From Paraphoma chrysanthemicola (taxonomy: Eukaryota; Ascomycota; Dothideomycetes; Pleosporales; Phaeosphaeriaceae): a stretch of 64,000 nt of DNA. Location: NCBI GenBank assembly GCA_020744225.1, contig JAGMWG010000011.1, forward strand, positions 1,240,001 through 1,304,000, given 5' to 3'. The notes under the pieces were generated by a model. That model was given only the letters and a program-made list of their open reading frames with translations. It made no database searches and was not told the DNA's origin. A program made the position numbers and the translations under genes. Shown in pieces: positions 44,846 to 55,496 of this stretch; within the stretch, counting starts at the first letter, position 1; each line of letters opens with the position of its first letter.

Positions 44846-45976
44846 ATGCAGGTGCCGGAATCCCCAGGACGTTTGACGCTGGTCCCTTTCCTTTTCTTGT
44901 CGATACTCATACATCTGGTTCTCTGCGTCCCACCACCACCGGTAGATCCAAGGCAGTCTCCATTATCCGCGCTCCGGCTACCCAAATGCGCACTGCAGTG
45001 CTTTGTCGACAGCATACTGAACGATGGATGCGCCAATGAAGCGGACTTTGCTTGTCATTGCGGTGTGGGTGACTTTCTACAGAAAGCTACCGTGTGTGTC
45101 GGGCAAGGTTGCAGTACGGCAGAAGCGACGGACACGTTCGCGAAGGTACGAGCTGCCTGTAGCGCAGTCGGCGGCGGGAATGGAGGCGTCGGCGCCGGTC
45201 CTTCGAGATCAGGAAGCGGGACTTCGACAGCGGCCGGGATTTCCTCGAGTTCGATCGGCCTTGTATTCACTGCGCCTACTTCAAGTCAGCAAGGTCCAAT
45301 TACAACATCTCGCAATTCACGGCCGCCGCCCTCCACCGAGTCAATAACACCAACGTCCAGTCCTGCAACCTCCTCTCCCATTTCTTCCAGCGCTACACCG
45401 ACACCAGACCCCACAATGCCCCTCGCGCTTGTGCCTCCCTCTTCCCAGCTCTCAGACGGCGCCAAAGCCGGCGTATCTGTTAGCGTCACCGTATTCGCTC
45501 TCGCCATCTTCTTCGGTCTCGGATGGTACATCAGTCGCCTCAAGCGCGCCCTTCGAACTGCGCAATCCACAAACACGCCCAGTCTTTCCAACGCCGCCTG
45601 GCGCGCAAGTATGACTCCAATTGCGGCACCGACACGCAGCTGGTCACAGCGAAGGCGCGAGAGTCCTGTTAGCCCCATCTCGCCGGAGATGATGATCGTG
45701 GAGGACAACGGGTATGGCGTGTTGAAGAAGAAGCGGGGAAACGTATTGAGCATTGTGATGGAAGATGACGAGGATGTACGAAGCGCGATTGGGAGTAGCA
45801 GTATGCGGGAGCCGGTGCCAGGGCAAAGAGAGGGGCTAAGTGACCCGTTGGAACTGGATGGGAAGGAGTCTGAGCTGGAGAGATTTGAATTGCCTTTGTC
45901 TGTGACGCCGATGGAGCGGCCTGGAACTGCGGAGAGGAGTAGACCTGGCACGGCGAAGGGCGGGTCGTACTTCTAG
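44846..45976 (+). CDS. CFEM-domain single-pass membrane protein
   Basis: Single-exon predicted 376-residue protein. ATG 44846 is chosen because it puts a signal peptide (LVPFLFLSILIHLVLC) at residues 11-26; the frame is open further upstream but without such a start. The CFEM domain spans about residues 46-108: LPKCALQCFVDSILNDGC, CHCGVGDFL, VGQGCS and VRAAC, giving eight Cys in the expected order, with Asp in the ADFACHC turn. A Ser/Thr/Pro-rich stalk follows, then a membrane segment (VSVSVTVFALAIFFGLGWYI) and a cytosolic tail. CFEM proteins bind heme or act as surface receptors. A GPI signal is absent, so this is the membrane-spanning type. Confidence 0.85.
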   Translation: MQVPESPGRLTLVPFLFLSILIHLVLCVPPPPVDPRQSPLSALRLPKCALQCFVDSILNDGCANEADFACHCGVGDFLQKATVCVGQGCSTAEATDTFAKVRAACSAVGGGNGGVGAGPSRSGSGTSTAAGISSSSIGLVFTAPTSSQQGPITTSRNSRPPPSTESITPTSSPATSSPISSSATPTPDPTMPLALVPPSSQLSDGAKAGVSVSVTVFALAIFFGLGWYISRLKRALRTAQSTNTPSLSNAAWRASMTPIAAPTRSWSQRRRESPVSPISPEMMIVEDNGYGVLKKKRGNVLSIVMEDDEDVRSAIGSSSMREPVPGQREGLSDPLELDGKESELERFELPLSVTPMERPGTAERSRPGTAKGGSYF

Positions 45977-46279
45977 AGGCTGTGGAGGTGGACAAACTGA
46001 AAAAGATAGGTTTACCTGTGAATACCTTAGCGGCTTTGCTTTCCAACGAGTGAATCGATGCACAATCCACGCTCCCAATTGTCGCAGCTTGTTCTTGACT
46101 CTTTGCCGCCGCATCTCCTTTCGTAGTGGAGGCGCAAAGTATCGCTCTACTCGATTTTGTCCAAGTCGCTCTGCTTCGCGAGGGTCGTACTCCGCACACG
46201 CCCATTCAATGCGCGATGGCGTGGACGATGGAACGTCTGGCAAGGGATATATGCCGATGCTGCTTGATGGGCTAGACAT
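45973..46279 (-). CDS. Small hypothetical protein, tail to tail with the CFEM gene
   Basis: From ATG 46279 the frame reads MSSPSSSIGIYPLPDVPSS, then RIEWACAEYDPREAERLGQN and a basic helix-rich part (LRKEMRRQRVKNKLRQLGAW). If the 46-bp intron 45980-46025 (GTATTC...CCACAG) is removed, the product is 86 residues and stops at TAG 45975-45973. Unspliced, the frame continues antisense into the CFEM gene to 45836. The spliced form is preferred because it avoids that overlap. No known domain. Confidence 0.5.
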
Positions 46280-46526
46280 GGTGGATTGAAGAGCGTCTGC
46301 TGTGTTGCGAGTGGTGCTACTGCGAGAAGGACCTGGCGTAGGATATGAAGATGAAGTCACGTTTGTAGGCAGATGGGGACATTGCAAATTTTGCGAGATT
46401 AACCACAACAACAACGACATCACAGTACAGTGGAAGGATGGAGAATGCAGTTCTTGTTCAACTGCTTAGCCAGGCCAAGCAAGTCAATGAAAAAAGAACG
46501 GTGGACACCAAGCTGCAAGGAACCGG
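46280..46526. other. Intergenic region
   Basis: Short gap upstream of the 46279 gene. Nothing distinctive. Confidence 0.4.
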
Positions 46527-46880
46527 TTATCCTTCCATGAGTGAGTTCCAAAAATTATACCGGGAGAACCGTCTTACGGAAACTTCCTTGCGGAAGCGCC
46601 AAATGGCCAAGTCCAGCGGTTTCCACTCGAGGATACACATCGTGCCATGTGCAGAGCCCGAGAGCAACACCCAAGGGCATGAAAGCCAGAAGAGAATCAC
46701 CGATGTGACCACAACAAGTAGCAGCTCACGAGCGCATACTTGAGAGAGCCCCTGTGAATAGTTAGCATGGGAGATGGAGTAATCTAGGAGGGAGGGCGAT
46801 ACGTACCTGAATGGTGGAGCAGAAAGAGGGACGGAGAGGAGGCGGGTTATATGTGGCTGTTGGGACTTGGCACGCTAAGG
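46527..46880 (-). CDS. Candidate small membrane protein, 5' end unresolved
   Basis: A 56-bp sequence (46752-46807) has all marks of an intron on this strand: GTACGT donor, GCTAAC branch and CACAG acceptor. Joining its flanks in phase 0 gives ...RPSFCSTIQ|GLSQVCARELLLVVVTSVILFWLSCPWVLLSG, with one membrane segment, then a basic end (WRFRKEVSVRRFSRYNFWN). The frame is open upstream to about 46880 but has no ATG, so a first exon is missing or the locus is decayed. A plus-strand frame overlaps it without any such support. Confidence 0.35.
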
Positions 46881-47079
46881 GGGATCACACTCATGTGATT
46901 TCCATGCACGTTGAATGAAAACATACGTCACTGTTGAAAATTTACATATAGCAACATATCGGAATAGGCAGCGCGGTGGCAGTGTGATTCTATGGCGCTC
47001 CATGGCCCGAGCGCGGCGGGTTGGATCAATATATCAAGTTGATAGATACCCGCCAGGATGCTTTCTTTTCTTTTCATCT
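46881..47079. other. Intergenic region
   Basis: AT-rich upstream region of RNA copy B, with ATATAT-like sequence near 47027-47033. Confidence 0.4.
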
Positions 47080-47299
47080 TCATGAGCGAACCTGTTTTCG
47101 CGCCAGGTTCATTGGGTGCTCAAGAATACCTGCTGAGCAGCATGACTGGAGCAAGTTCCATTGCACTCCGGGAGCAGGTCATGTTTCGACACATTTCGGA
47201 GTGGGCGACTGGGACAATTTTTGCTTTTCTACTTGATCCTTCGGGGTCAGGGTTCTTTTCATTGATTGTTCTGGCGTGAGCTGGGCGGTTGAAGAAGAG
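47080..47299 (+). ncRNA. Copy B of the Sm-site RNA element; U1-like stem-loop II
   Basis: A chain of strong hairpins runs through the element: GAACCTG/CAGGTTC (47088-47094 with 47104-47110), TGCTCA/TGAGCA (47117-47122 with 47134-47139) and CATGAC/GTCATG (47141-47146 with 47178-47183). The last encloses TTCC-ATTGCACTCC-GGGA, the same ten loop nucleotides (47160-47169) as U1 snRNA stem-loop II. CGACTG then leads into the Sm-like site ACAATTTTTG (47214-47223). After it come hairpin TGATCC-TTCG-GGGTCA and hairpin CTGGC-GTGA-GCTGG. The canonical 5' ACUUACCUG arm and U1-70K loop are not evident, so this may be a variant, a pseudogene or another Sm-class RNA. Confidence 0.5.
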
Positions 47300-48198
47300 G
47301 TGAGTGGGGGGGATAATCGACACGGGGTATATGCGAACGCTGTGCAGTGGCTGCGTGCATATGCACTGGATATCTATTCAACCATATGCAGCAGCTAATG
47401 GATACTTTCACAGTCATTCTTGTGTTGTGATTGAGGTTGATGTGGTGTTATAAACTGATATGGTGGGCATGACGCGTTGGGCAAACAACAACACGAGAAC
47501 AACGGAAGCAATGCCTCACGGCTACGATCTAGCCAGTATCAATATCATCAGACCTTTGAGATAGACGTGGGCGCTTTCGTCATCTCAGATCAGGCGCGGC
47601 CGTTCTCTTGTACCCGCTGCAGCTGGTGGCTATATCAAACTGCGCTCCAAGATGCATGGAATGCGAAGACTTCGTAACAAGACTATGAACTTACTGGGGT
47701 TACAACTGAAACAGCTTCATCTTCTCATTACCTGCGTTGTGCTTGCAATCATTCTAGCCGTTACGTCACAAGATGGTGGGCACGATGGAGTCGGACAAAT
47801 GGCTGCCTGCCCATCATAACACTACAACGGCAACAACACAAACTCCAACGAACACAGGCTGCGATCCTTTCTATAGATATTCCGCCAGATGCAAAGGCAT
47901 TTCAAGCTCCCCCTTCCTCCTCACTGGCCGGCAGCCCCTGCACGTGCCACTGACGCGCCCGCAAGATCACACCGAGCTCATCACTGACCAACCCAGACCC
48001 TCCCTTCACCGGCACCGCCGGCTAAACCTCGCGGTCACCCACCCAATTCTACTTCCGTAGTAGGCTTAGATAGTGTGATCTGCAGTAGCGTGCCAAGTCC
48101 CAGCACCAGTATATAATCCCCCTCTCCCTCCCTACCCCTCCATTTTCCTTTCTTCATTGTGGTGGAGGATAAGGACCAGGTGTGGTACCCCCGGGGAG
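47300..48198. other. Intergenic region between two RNA elements
   Basis: No protein gene is supported. A TATATAAT sequence at 48110-48117 lies about 80 bp before the inferred 5' end of RNA copy C. Confidence 0.45.
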
Positions 48199-48390
48199 AC
48201 TCACCTCGCTGCGGTCAAGGAGCACATGAATCCCTCTGACCAGGTATGATCGACGCATTGCACAACGCGATCGGTTGTACTTGACGGCTTCGGCTTGCGT
48301 CGTGGCACAATTTTTGCTTTCAGCTCGTTCTCGAGTGACACTTTTTTCTTTTCATTGATTGTCTGGCTTTGCTAGACTGTTGAAGAAGAG
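48199..48390 (+). ncRNA. Copy C of the Sm-site RNA element; candidate variant U1 snRNA
   Basis: In order: ACTCACCT (48199-48206), which resembles the U1 5' arm ACUUACCU with one U-to-C change; a hairpin closed by GGTCA/TGACC (48213-48217 with 48237-48241) whose loop holds CATGAA (48225-48230), like the CAYGAA of U1 loop I; a hairpin with loop ATTGCAC (48257-48263), the U1A-binding core of loop II; a GACG/CGTC hairpin (48283-48301); an Sm-like site ACAATTTTTG (48307-48316); a CTCG/CGAG hairpin; and a GTCTGG/CTAGAC hairpin. The order matches U1. The 3' end is uncertain, since the last hairpin and TTGAAGAAGA may be 3'-end-processing sequence. Expression is untested. Confidence 0.55.
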
Positions 48391-48420
48391 AACTTCGTTT
48401 GGTGACTGTGAGATGTTGTT
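48391..48420. other. Short junction between RNA copy C and tandem repeat
   Basis: Thirty bases between the end of the RNA element and the repeat unit. Nothing is seen. Confidence 0.4.
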
Positions 48421-48785
48421 GGACTTGCTGCGCTTGAGGCTGGTTAGGACTTTGGGACCACGTCGTCACTGCGAACCTGTGAATAGTTGAACACGATGGA
48501 ACTGTCTCGTGCCAGAGGGCTTTGCAGGCATCCAGATACGAGCTCTGTAGAGGCTATATGCCTTTCTAACATGTGTTGGAGTCGCTGGACTTGCTGCGCT
48601 TGGGGCTAGTTGGGACTCTAGGATAATGTCATCACTGCGGACTTGTAGACAGTTGAACATGGTAGAACTATCTCGAGCGCCCGAGGCGCTTGACAGGCAT
48701 TCGAATACATGATTTTAGAGGCTAGATGTCTTTGTAATGTGTGCTGGAGGCACTGCGGTTGCTGAGTTTGGAGCTGCGTCGCAGC
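48421..48785 (+). repeat. Degenerate tandem repeat, 166-bp unit, two full copies plus a partial
   Basis: The unit begins GGACTTGCTGCGCTTG at 48421 and again at 48587. Within each copy the shared blocks keep their order: TCACTGCG, AGTTGAACA, GAACTxTCTCG, CAGGCAT, TAGAGGCTA and GTGxTGG. A third start, with CTGCGGTTGCTGAG, occurs at about 48752. Indels break the reading frames between copies, so it is probably non-coding or the relic of a duplicated gene. Confidence 0.75.
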
Positions 48786-49374
48786 GTGTGAGCGCATCTT
48801 CACCGCAAAGTCACGGATAGTCGAATAACGTGCGAACCTCTTGCGCACGTAGAATCCGCTTCAGTATCATCTCTACAGAGTTTCTCCCAAATCCATATCT
48901 GTTTCCAACCATCATGAACCCAATTCACGTATCGCTTCGCCCATCGCGCTCATTCACGCACCATCCGCAGCGCCGCCGACGTCCTCGAGCTCCCTCCCCC
49001 GCCCCGCGAAGAGCCCCGCGAAGAGCCCCACGTGCTCAGCTCGACGAGGAAGAGGAGAAGACGACCAGTCGGCCGTGTCCAGTTCAGGCGGCTGTGCGCG
49101 GCGGCACTCGTCTGGCGCTGTGCTGACTGACTATCGCGCTACAAGCCATCCATAGATGAGACCGCGCAGAGTAAGTACACAAAGCACCCTGGACGCCCTC
49201 AGCACCGACAAGATGGCGCCTGCTAACCTCATAGTACTGTAGGGACCACCAGCCTCAAGCAAGAACAGGCAGCTCGATCACGGGATGTAACGCGACGTGA
49301 TATGCGCTGAACCAAAACACACAAGCAACGAGATCATCATTCTATGAAATGGTATCTAAACGCCTCCAAAATGC
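48786..49374. other. Intergenic region
   Basis: 3' side of the ABC transporter. A protein-like open stretch at about 48955-49126 (plus; VLELPPPPREEPREEP then a basic part) has no ATG or phase-consistent splice and is not called. Confidence 0.4.
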
Positions 49375-52300
49375 CTACCACGGAACACCACAACAACAAA
49401 CTCGACCGACGAAGCCCTTTGCGCCTTTCTTCTTCTTCTTCCCCGCCTCCTCTTCTTCCTCCTCACCTACAACCCGCAAGAACACCTCGTCCAGCGTCGT
49501 CGGCGACACGGAATAATACTCCAGACCGAGCTGCTCGCGGTTGGTTTCAAGCAGCTGGATCAGCCCCGGGATACTATTCAGATCGAAAGACGCGGATGAA
49601 GCATTCGTCGTAACAGGTCGCACATCTGTTTCAAGCAGCTTACTCTCCTTGTCCTCGACCTTCTCCGGCGCCGTGGCGGGATCAGTAGCAGCTTTGAGAA
49701 CCTTGAAGCGCAACTGTCCATGTCCGCCACCTCTCGAACCCCATTTGTCCAATTGTACACCAGGTATGCGTTGCCGGACCCACTCCTTCACACTCTCCAT
49801 TTCCTGCTCCGTCGTATCGGGCGCTGACTTGAGGACTAGTTGAACAACCCAAGCGTCGCCGTATTGCTCCCCGAGATCCCCGACCGTGCCCAGCGCGAGC
49901 ATCTTACGCTTCATGATACCCACGCGTGTGGCGAGTTTGTCCGCTTCTTCCATCGAGTGCGTGGTTATAAGCAGTGCGCGGCCAGGTGCAGCGACGCCGA
50001 GGAGGGTACGCCACATCACACGTTTGGCGGCGGCATCCATGCCGGAGGAAGGTTCGTCGAGGAGGAGAACAGATGGGTTGCCCATGAGTGCAATGCCGAG
50101 GGACAATTTGCGCTTGTTGCCACCGGACAGTTTGGATGCGAGGCGATTTTCGAAGCGGTGGAGGCCGGTGGCTTGGAGGATGGCGTCAACGGAGGACTTG
50201 GGGTCAGGCACGCCACGGGCGCGGGCGTAGAAGTACAGATGCTCGGTGACGGTCATGGTGTCCATGGCGTCGAATTGAGGGCAGACACCGAGATGGCCAC
50301 GGGCTGCTGCGCGCTTGGAGATGATTGAGATGTCTTCGATGAGAACGTCACCGCCGCCGTTGATGTGGGTGCTTGGATGGATGTCTCCACGGATGAGCGA
50401 GATGGTTGAGGACTTGCCGGCGCCGTTGGGACCGAGAAGGGCGAAGACTTGACCTTGTGGAATTCCAAAGGTGATGTCGTTGACAGCGTGGTTATCACCG
50501 AAAGTCTTGTTCAGATGTAGTGCGCGCAAACTATCCTTGCTCTGCTCTGTGCGAGTGATCTCAGCAGCGACAGCTGAAGGGATGTTCTCAACGCTTTCTT
50601 CTGAGTGCTTCTGACGACCTTTCTCACGATTGAGGAAGGGTGGCCTATATCCTGAATCCCACCATACCAGAGCGACGAACAAGAGAATGGCCTGAATGGT
50701 CAAGTAGAGGATTGGTCCGCCATAGACTGTTAGAGCACCTGGGTAGCTGGGAATCTTATTGCCGTCGCAAAGGACGCTGAAAGAATTGAGAGACAGTAGC
50801 TGTGTCCTGAGCAAGCTAGCCGAGGGCGAGATTATCGAGACGGTCCAATGGAAGTAATCGAGGTACGAGTCGATGGCATATGCGGGAGCGTACGTCAGGA
50901 TCGCCATGTATCCAATGAAGTAGATGAGATACAGCGAGACCATGCCACCGGCGGCAAAAGCGAACGCCGCCAGCTGAGATGTGACAACGATGGAGATGAT
51001 GTATGCGAACAGAGTAGCGCAAAGACCGTAGAGGAAGAAGACTACGAAGAGATAGCCGGGTGCGTAGAACGCAGAAGAAGCCTATGCAAGTTAGCAGCCG
51101 TTTAGGATGATTGAGCATCTGAACTTACGCCAACAAAGATAGCTGTAGTGATGCCGGCGATGATGACAACGAACACAAAATCGAAGCTCGTGTACGCTAG
51201 CCAGAGTGGAACCGCCCTGATACCGTTGCTGTAATGAAGAGCTCGCACATTTCTCAGTCGCTCCTGAGTGGGGTACAGCGCGAACAACGCCGGGTACACA
51301 GACATGGCTAGACCGAAATACAAGATGAGCTGCAATGTGTCGCCCATGTTTGGCGCGAACGGAACAGCAAATTGTTGGTACTGCGTTGAGATGGGCATGT
51401 CCATCAGGACGTTATCTAGAGCATTGAGCGTGACAAGGCCGCCAACGACACCGCCGTTGCCAAGGTACGCCATAATCGTTGGCTCGTTCTCGCGGAGGAA
51501 GAAGCCACCAGGTGTGATGTTGCGGAACCGCGTTCCAACAAAGTCGTTGAATTCGTCGAGCGTGTCAACCAGGTGGAAACTGTTGTTACTAATGCCGGTG
51601 CGCTCGACTATCGTTGAAATGGCACGTCCAACGAGCGCGCTGGGTCCGATGGGGATGAGAGGGATATCATCAACATTGGCAATGGAGAAGACATCTGGTT
51701 CGTTCGCGCTAGCACCTGGGTCGCAGCCCACGGGTGTGTAGCCTTTCAAGAAAAGAGTGACAAGGCCGGCGGCCGCGATGGGTAGGAGGAGGGCAAAGAT
51801 GTATGGCCAAAAGTTACGTCGTAGGATGGTGAAGCGCTTCTGCATGAGAATGAGTGTTTGCTTGAACATCGAAGTTCCTCGACCCTTGCCCATAGAAGGT
51901 GCTTTGACGGTCTCGGAGTTATGATCTGAAGGAACATCCGCGTCCTTGCTGTTTGAATCAAAAACACCAACGACTTCGTCTCGATCGGCTTCCATGAGGT
52001 GGTACTCTTTGACTTCTTCCGCGTAAGCAAGGAAAACATCCTCTAAGGTCGGGCCAATGATGTCGTAATTCTTGATGCCATGCTCTCGGAGCACGTCGAC
52101 GAACTTTGTGGCGGGGAGCGCATCGGTGAATTGGTACTGGATCATGCCTTCGGACGGAGAGGGCTTCCTAACTGCATCCTTCGGAGCAGGTACAGATGCG
52201 CTCTTGGGATACGTAACGTGGTATCCTGCACCGACTTCGTGCTTGAGTTGGACAGAAGTGCCTTTGGTCTTCAGCACACCACGGGACAAGATGGCGACGT

Positions 52301-54342
52301 AGTCGGCGAGAACGTCAGCTTCGTCGAGGAAGTGGGTGGTCAGGAGGAAGGTGCGATCGCCACGCTCAGCGAGCAGGATCTCCCAGATCTTTCGTCGAGA
52401 TAAGGGATCGAGACCAGAAGAGACTTCGTCGACGCAGCACACCTTTGAACCTCCCGTGAACATCATCGCAAGTTGTAGCTTTCGCTTCTGCCCTCCGGAA
52501 AGTGTGCTTGACTGCGCTCTGATCTTGTGACCCAGATCGCATGCGCGAATAAGGTCTTCGATTGTATCCTTGCTGTCGTATGCGCCAGTCGATTTCAATT
52601 GGTTGAAGATGCGCACATGCTCGAAGACATTAAGCTCGTCCCACATAACATTCTTCTGAGGGCATAGTCCAAGACCACCAGTACCATCAATCTCAATAGC
52701 GCCACTGGTGATCGTATTCAGACCTGCGATCGCATCCAATGTAGTCGACTTTCCACTGCCGTTGGCGCCAAGCAGGACCATGATCTGTCCCTTGCGGGCT
52801 TTGATACTGAAGTCATCAACGGCTCGGACCGTCTCCGGAGGCTTGATGCCGATCCTCGCCAACACGTTCCTCCTGAACCAACTTGGTGTCCAGTGTTTCG
52901 AGAAGTTGGTCAATATAATGTTGTGGTCCGGTGACGACGTTGTTGTCTTACGATCGGCGGAGATGGTGCCGTATAGCCATCGCTCGACGAGTGCGCCCAG
53001 CACAGGGTAGACTAGTGTCTGAATGATAAGGAAGATCCAGAACACGATGCCAATGTTGGTCCAGGTATGGTCCTCGTAATTGGGTGCGGCTTTGACCAGG
53101 TTCGTGCCCACAAGCTCGCGCTCAAAGCGCGCAACATATATGATAAAGAAGACGTAGTTGATGGATGGGAAGATGAGACTCAGCGCATACACAGCGCCAG
53201 TGCCAAATGGACCGGCAACTTGAGCAATGATGGCCAGAAGGATGGGAACAATCACAATGGTAATGCCAGAAAGTTGCGCCTTGCGGAAAAAGGAAGCACC
53301 GAAGATGGAGAAGCTAGTCAAGGAAAGACCTGCCAAGATGTGGAAGATGACCAGAATGCCGGCATTTGTCGTCTTGAAAGCAAGCGCCCATACGATAAGT
53401 CCCATAATGACCCAGCCGGGAAAGTAGATCATGTCGAAGGCGATGTGATTTGCGAGGAGACGTGCAAACTGGGTATGCCATGCCTTCTTGGCCGGGGACA
53501 TAGCTTCCACCAGCTGTGAGATTCCCCGTTCTCTCTCTTCTGCCATTTGTCCAGTGAGCTGGTACGTCACACCACATACACCAATATACAGCGCCACGCC
53601 CATGATGTTGATCAGCGCGCCCATGTACAATTGTCTGATGCGCTCATCTCTTTCTTCTTGTGTGCGCTCGGTATACGGATATTCGTCAACCTGGGGAATA
53701 TTCTGAGTGCCATTCGTTGATGCGATTGTCTGGTCAATAGCTCTCTGGAACGGAAGAATGTAGATCTGAATATCGTTGTCGGCCTGATCCACATATATTT
53801 CTTCCCCCAGCGCGCCATCAGAGCGAAGGGTATAATTCCAGCCTCCACTGCCTTCGCTAGGACTCGAATGGAACGTCGCCGCGCCAAAGCACGTGCTTGC
53901 CCCTCTCAGCGAGCTCTCGCATACTGTGAGTAGGTCCACCTCCCGGTCGATTGTGATAGCCTCCAGTCCAGCGCCGCGGACCTGGTTTGACAATTGTCCT
54001 ATAACATTCTCAATCTCGCCACCGGTGTAGCCACTGTTTACGAAGACGACCTTGTCGCGGCCGCCAGTTGCGGCGCCGAGCGCATTGGGAAAGGAGCGAA
54101 TAGGGTGGGTGGCACCGATGCCAAACTCGGAGGGAGGGACGAAGAAGTTCTTTGCGTATGTGATGAAGAACATCTGAGAGGCCTGGTCAGCGACTGCTAT
54201 GTAGAAAGTCATATGATCGACTTACAAATATGATGGGAGCCCAGAATGCGCGGACGCTGGTAAAGAACCAGTGGCGCCAGAACACCACGAGCAGCGTCTT
54301 CTTTGTGAGGATCCATGTCTGGCGTACGATTGCGCCTGCCAT
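49375..54342 (-). CDS. Full-size ABC transporter, ABCA type
   Basis: Predicted 1625-residue membrane ATPase in three exons: 54226-54342, 51129-54182 and 49375-51081, with introns of 43 and 47 bp. Layout is TMD-NBD-TMD-NBD. The first helix follows the basic start MAGAIVRQTWILTKKTLLVV, and a large extracytosolic loop separates helix 1 from helices 2-6, as in ABCA proteins. NBD1 has Walker A GANGSGKST (about residue 510), signature LSGGQKRKL and Walker B CCVDEVSSGLD. NBD2 has GPNGAGKSS (about 1274), LSGGNKRKL and LLLDEPSSGMD. Both catalytic Glu residues are present. ABCA members move lipids or sterols; the fungal role is little known. The tail is acidic then Lys-rich. Confidence 0.92.
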
Positions 54343-55190
54343 CTTTGTAGATTCCTACCCGCAATGGGCGCGGGCGAGGACTGAATATGAAGAAGCCCTC
54401 AGGAGGATAAAAAGCGCAGGCAGTCCAGAGTCCGGGGAAGTCGCACTAGAATCTATCAACGGATGGATGCGATCATGTCTTCAACAACAAAGAACGCGCG
54501 CAGAATGGGTATCAACGCAGAACCACAGGCGGCCGTAGCAAGAAAAGGATGTCGTTGGGAGGCGACCGCAACCGCCACGCCATCGTACCCATCGTAAAGT
54601 AGTACGCCGAGCACACAACGTCTTGTCGCAGTCTTCGATGTCCGTAATCCCTGTCAATTACCTCGCGCGATGCACCGTTTAGGGCGTCCATTTCGCGTGC
54701 GGATCGATGTTCTCCCGCAGGGTCGGCGAATGGCAGACACGCGACGCCGATGACCTGGGAAGAACGTGCACAACGGCCCGGGAACGCGGCATCACCATCA
54801 AGCATAATATGTTTATCTTGACAGCGACACGGAGACTTCAGCTCAAAAATCTAGTAATTGTCGTCTGCTATCTACCCTCGGGGTATAGCTGGGCCTCATG
54901 CACCTGCCGCCAGCGAAGACAGAATGACCTTCGCCCAACCTCGGCATCTTGTCCAACACGCCCAGAAAAACGCCCAGCCGCCGAGTCTCTCTTCATCATC
55001 GGAAAATCCAGAAATCGTGATGCCAAATTGGCGTGCAAGCCTCGCTTAGGCACTTCGGGTTCGCTGCGCCACGGGGCCGATGTCTGGTGCGTCATTGAAT
55101 TCGCCGATCTGCGTAGTCGTGTCAGCCAATAAAACTGAAAGCAAAGGACCGACTTTGGACGTCTTGTGCCCACGCGTTGCGCAGTCTAAT
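54343..55190. other. Intergenic region
   Basis: Upstream of the ABC transporter and 3' of the small zinc-ribbon-like gene. Short frames only; none is supported. Confidence 0.45.
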
Positions 55191-55496
55191 CTAACGTCTC
55201 AAGATGGCTATACGGAAGACATGCGCCTTCGAAGGGATAGGAAAATAAACGCCGTCTAGAACTGGCATTGTGAAGAAAATAAGACTTACAGCCACCGTGA
55301 ACCTCCTCGCGCCTCGCAACCACCCAAACTTCCATCGCTTGACCCCGATAACTGGTGTCGCTTCTGCCGGCTCGTTGGCAAAATAGTGCCAGTTGTAGTA
55401 CATTTCGTAGATGCTGTCTTTGCAGCGGCGGCAAAGCCAACCGCGCTTCTGCTCGTGGCCGTCTTTAGCGTGGCCGATGGCGCAGTTGATGAGCAT
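55191..55496 (-). CDS. Small zinc-ribbon-like hypothetical protein
   Basis: Frame of 101 codons from ATG 55496. The N-terminal half carries possible metal ligands: NCAIGHAKDGHEQKRGW, then LCRRCKDSIYEMYYNWHYF. The segment VIGVKRWKFGWLRGARRF follows. A GTAAGT directly after GTGGCT (near 55289) may be a splice donor, which would change the last 30 residues; the unspliced form is given. No named family is recognised. Confidence 0.45.
   Translation of the reverse strand: MLINCAIGHAKDGHEQKRGWLCRRCKDSIYEMYYNWHYFANEPAEATPVIGVKRWKFGWLRGARRFTVAVSLIFFTMPVLDGVYFPIPSKAHVFRIAILRR

Noticed and set aside
46438..46743. 101-codon plus-strand frame
   Set aside because: Overlaps a minus-strand frame with strong intron signals; no motif of its own.
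47080..48390. RNA elements as U2, U4, U5 or U6 snRNA
   Set aside because: The branch-pairing GUAGUA of U2, U5 loop GCCUUUUAC, U6 ACAGAGA and U4 5' stem were not found; only U1 features match.
48955..49126. Protein-like open stretch with a PPPPREEPREEP word
   Set aside because: No ATG and no phase-consistent splice to an upstream exon.
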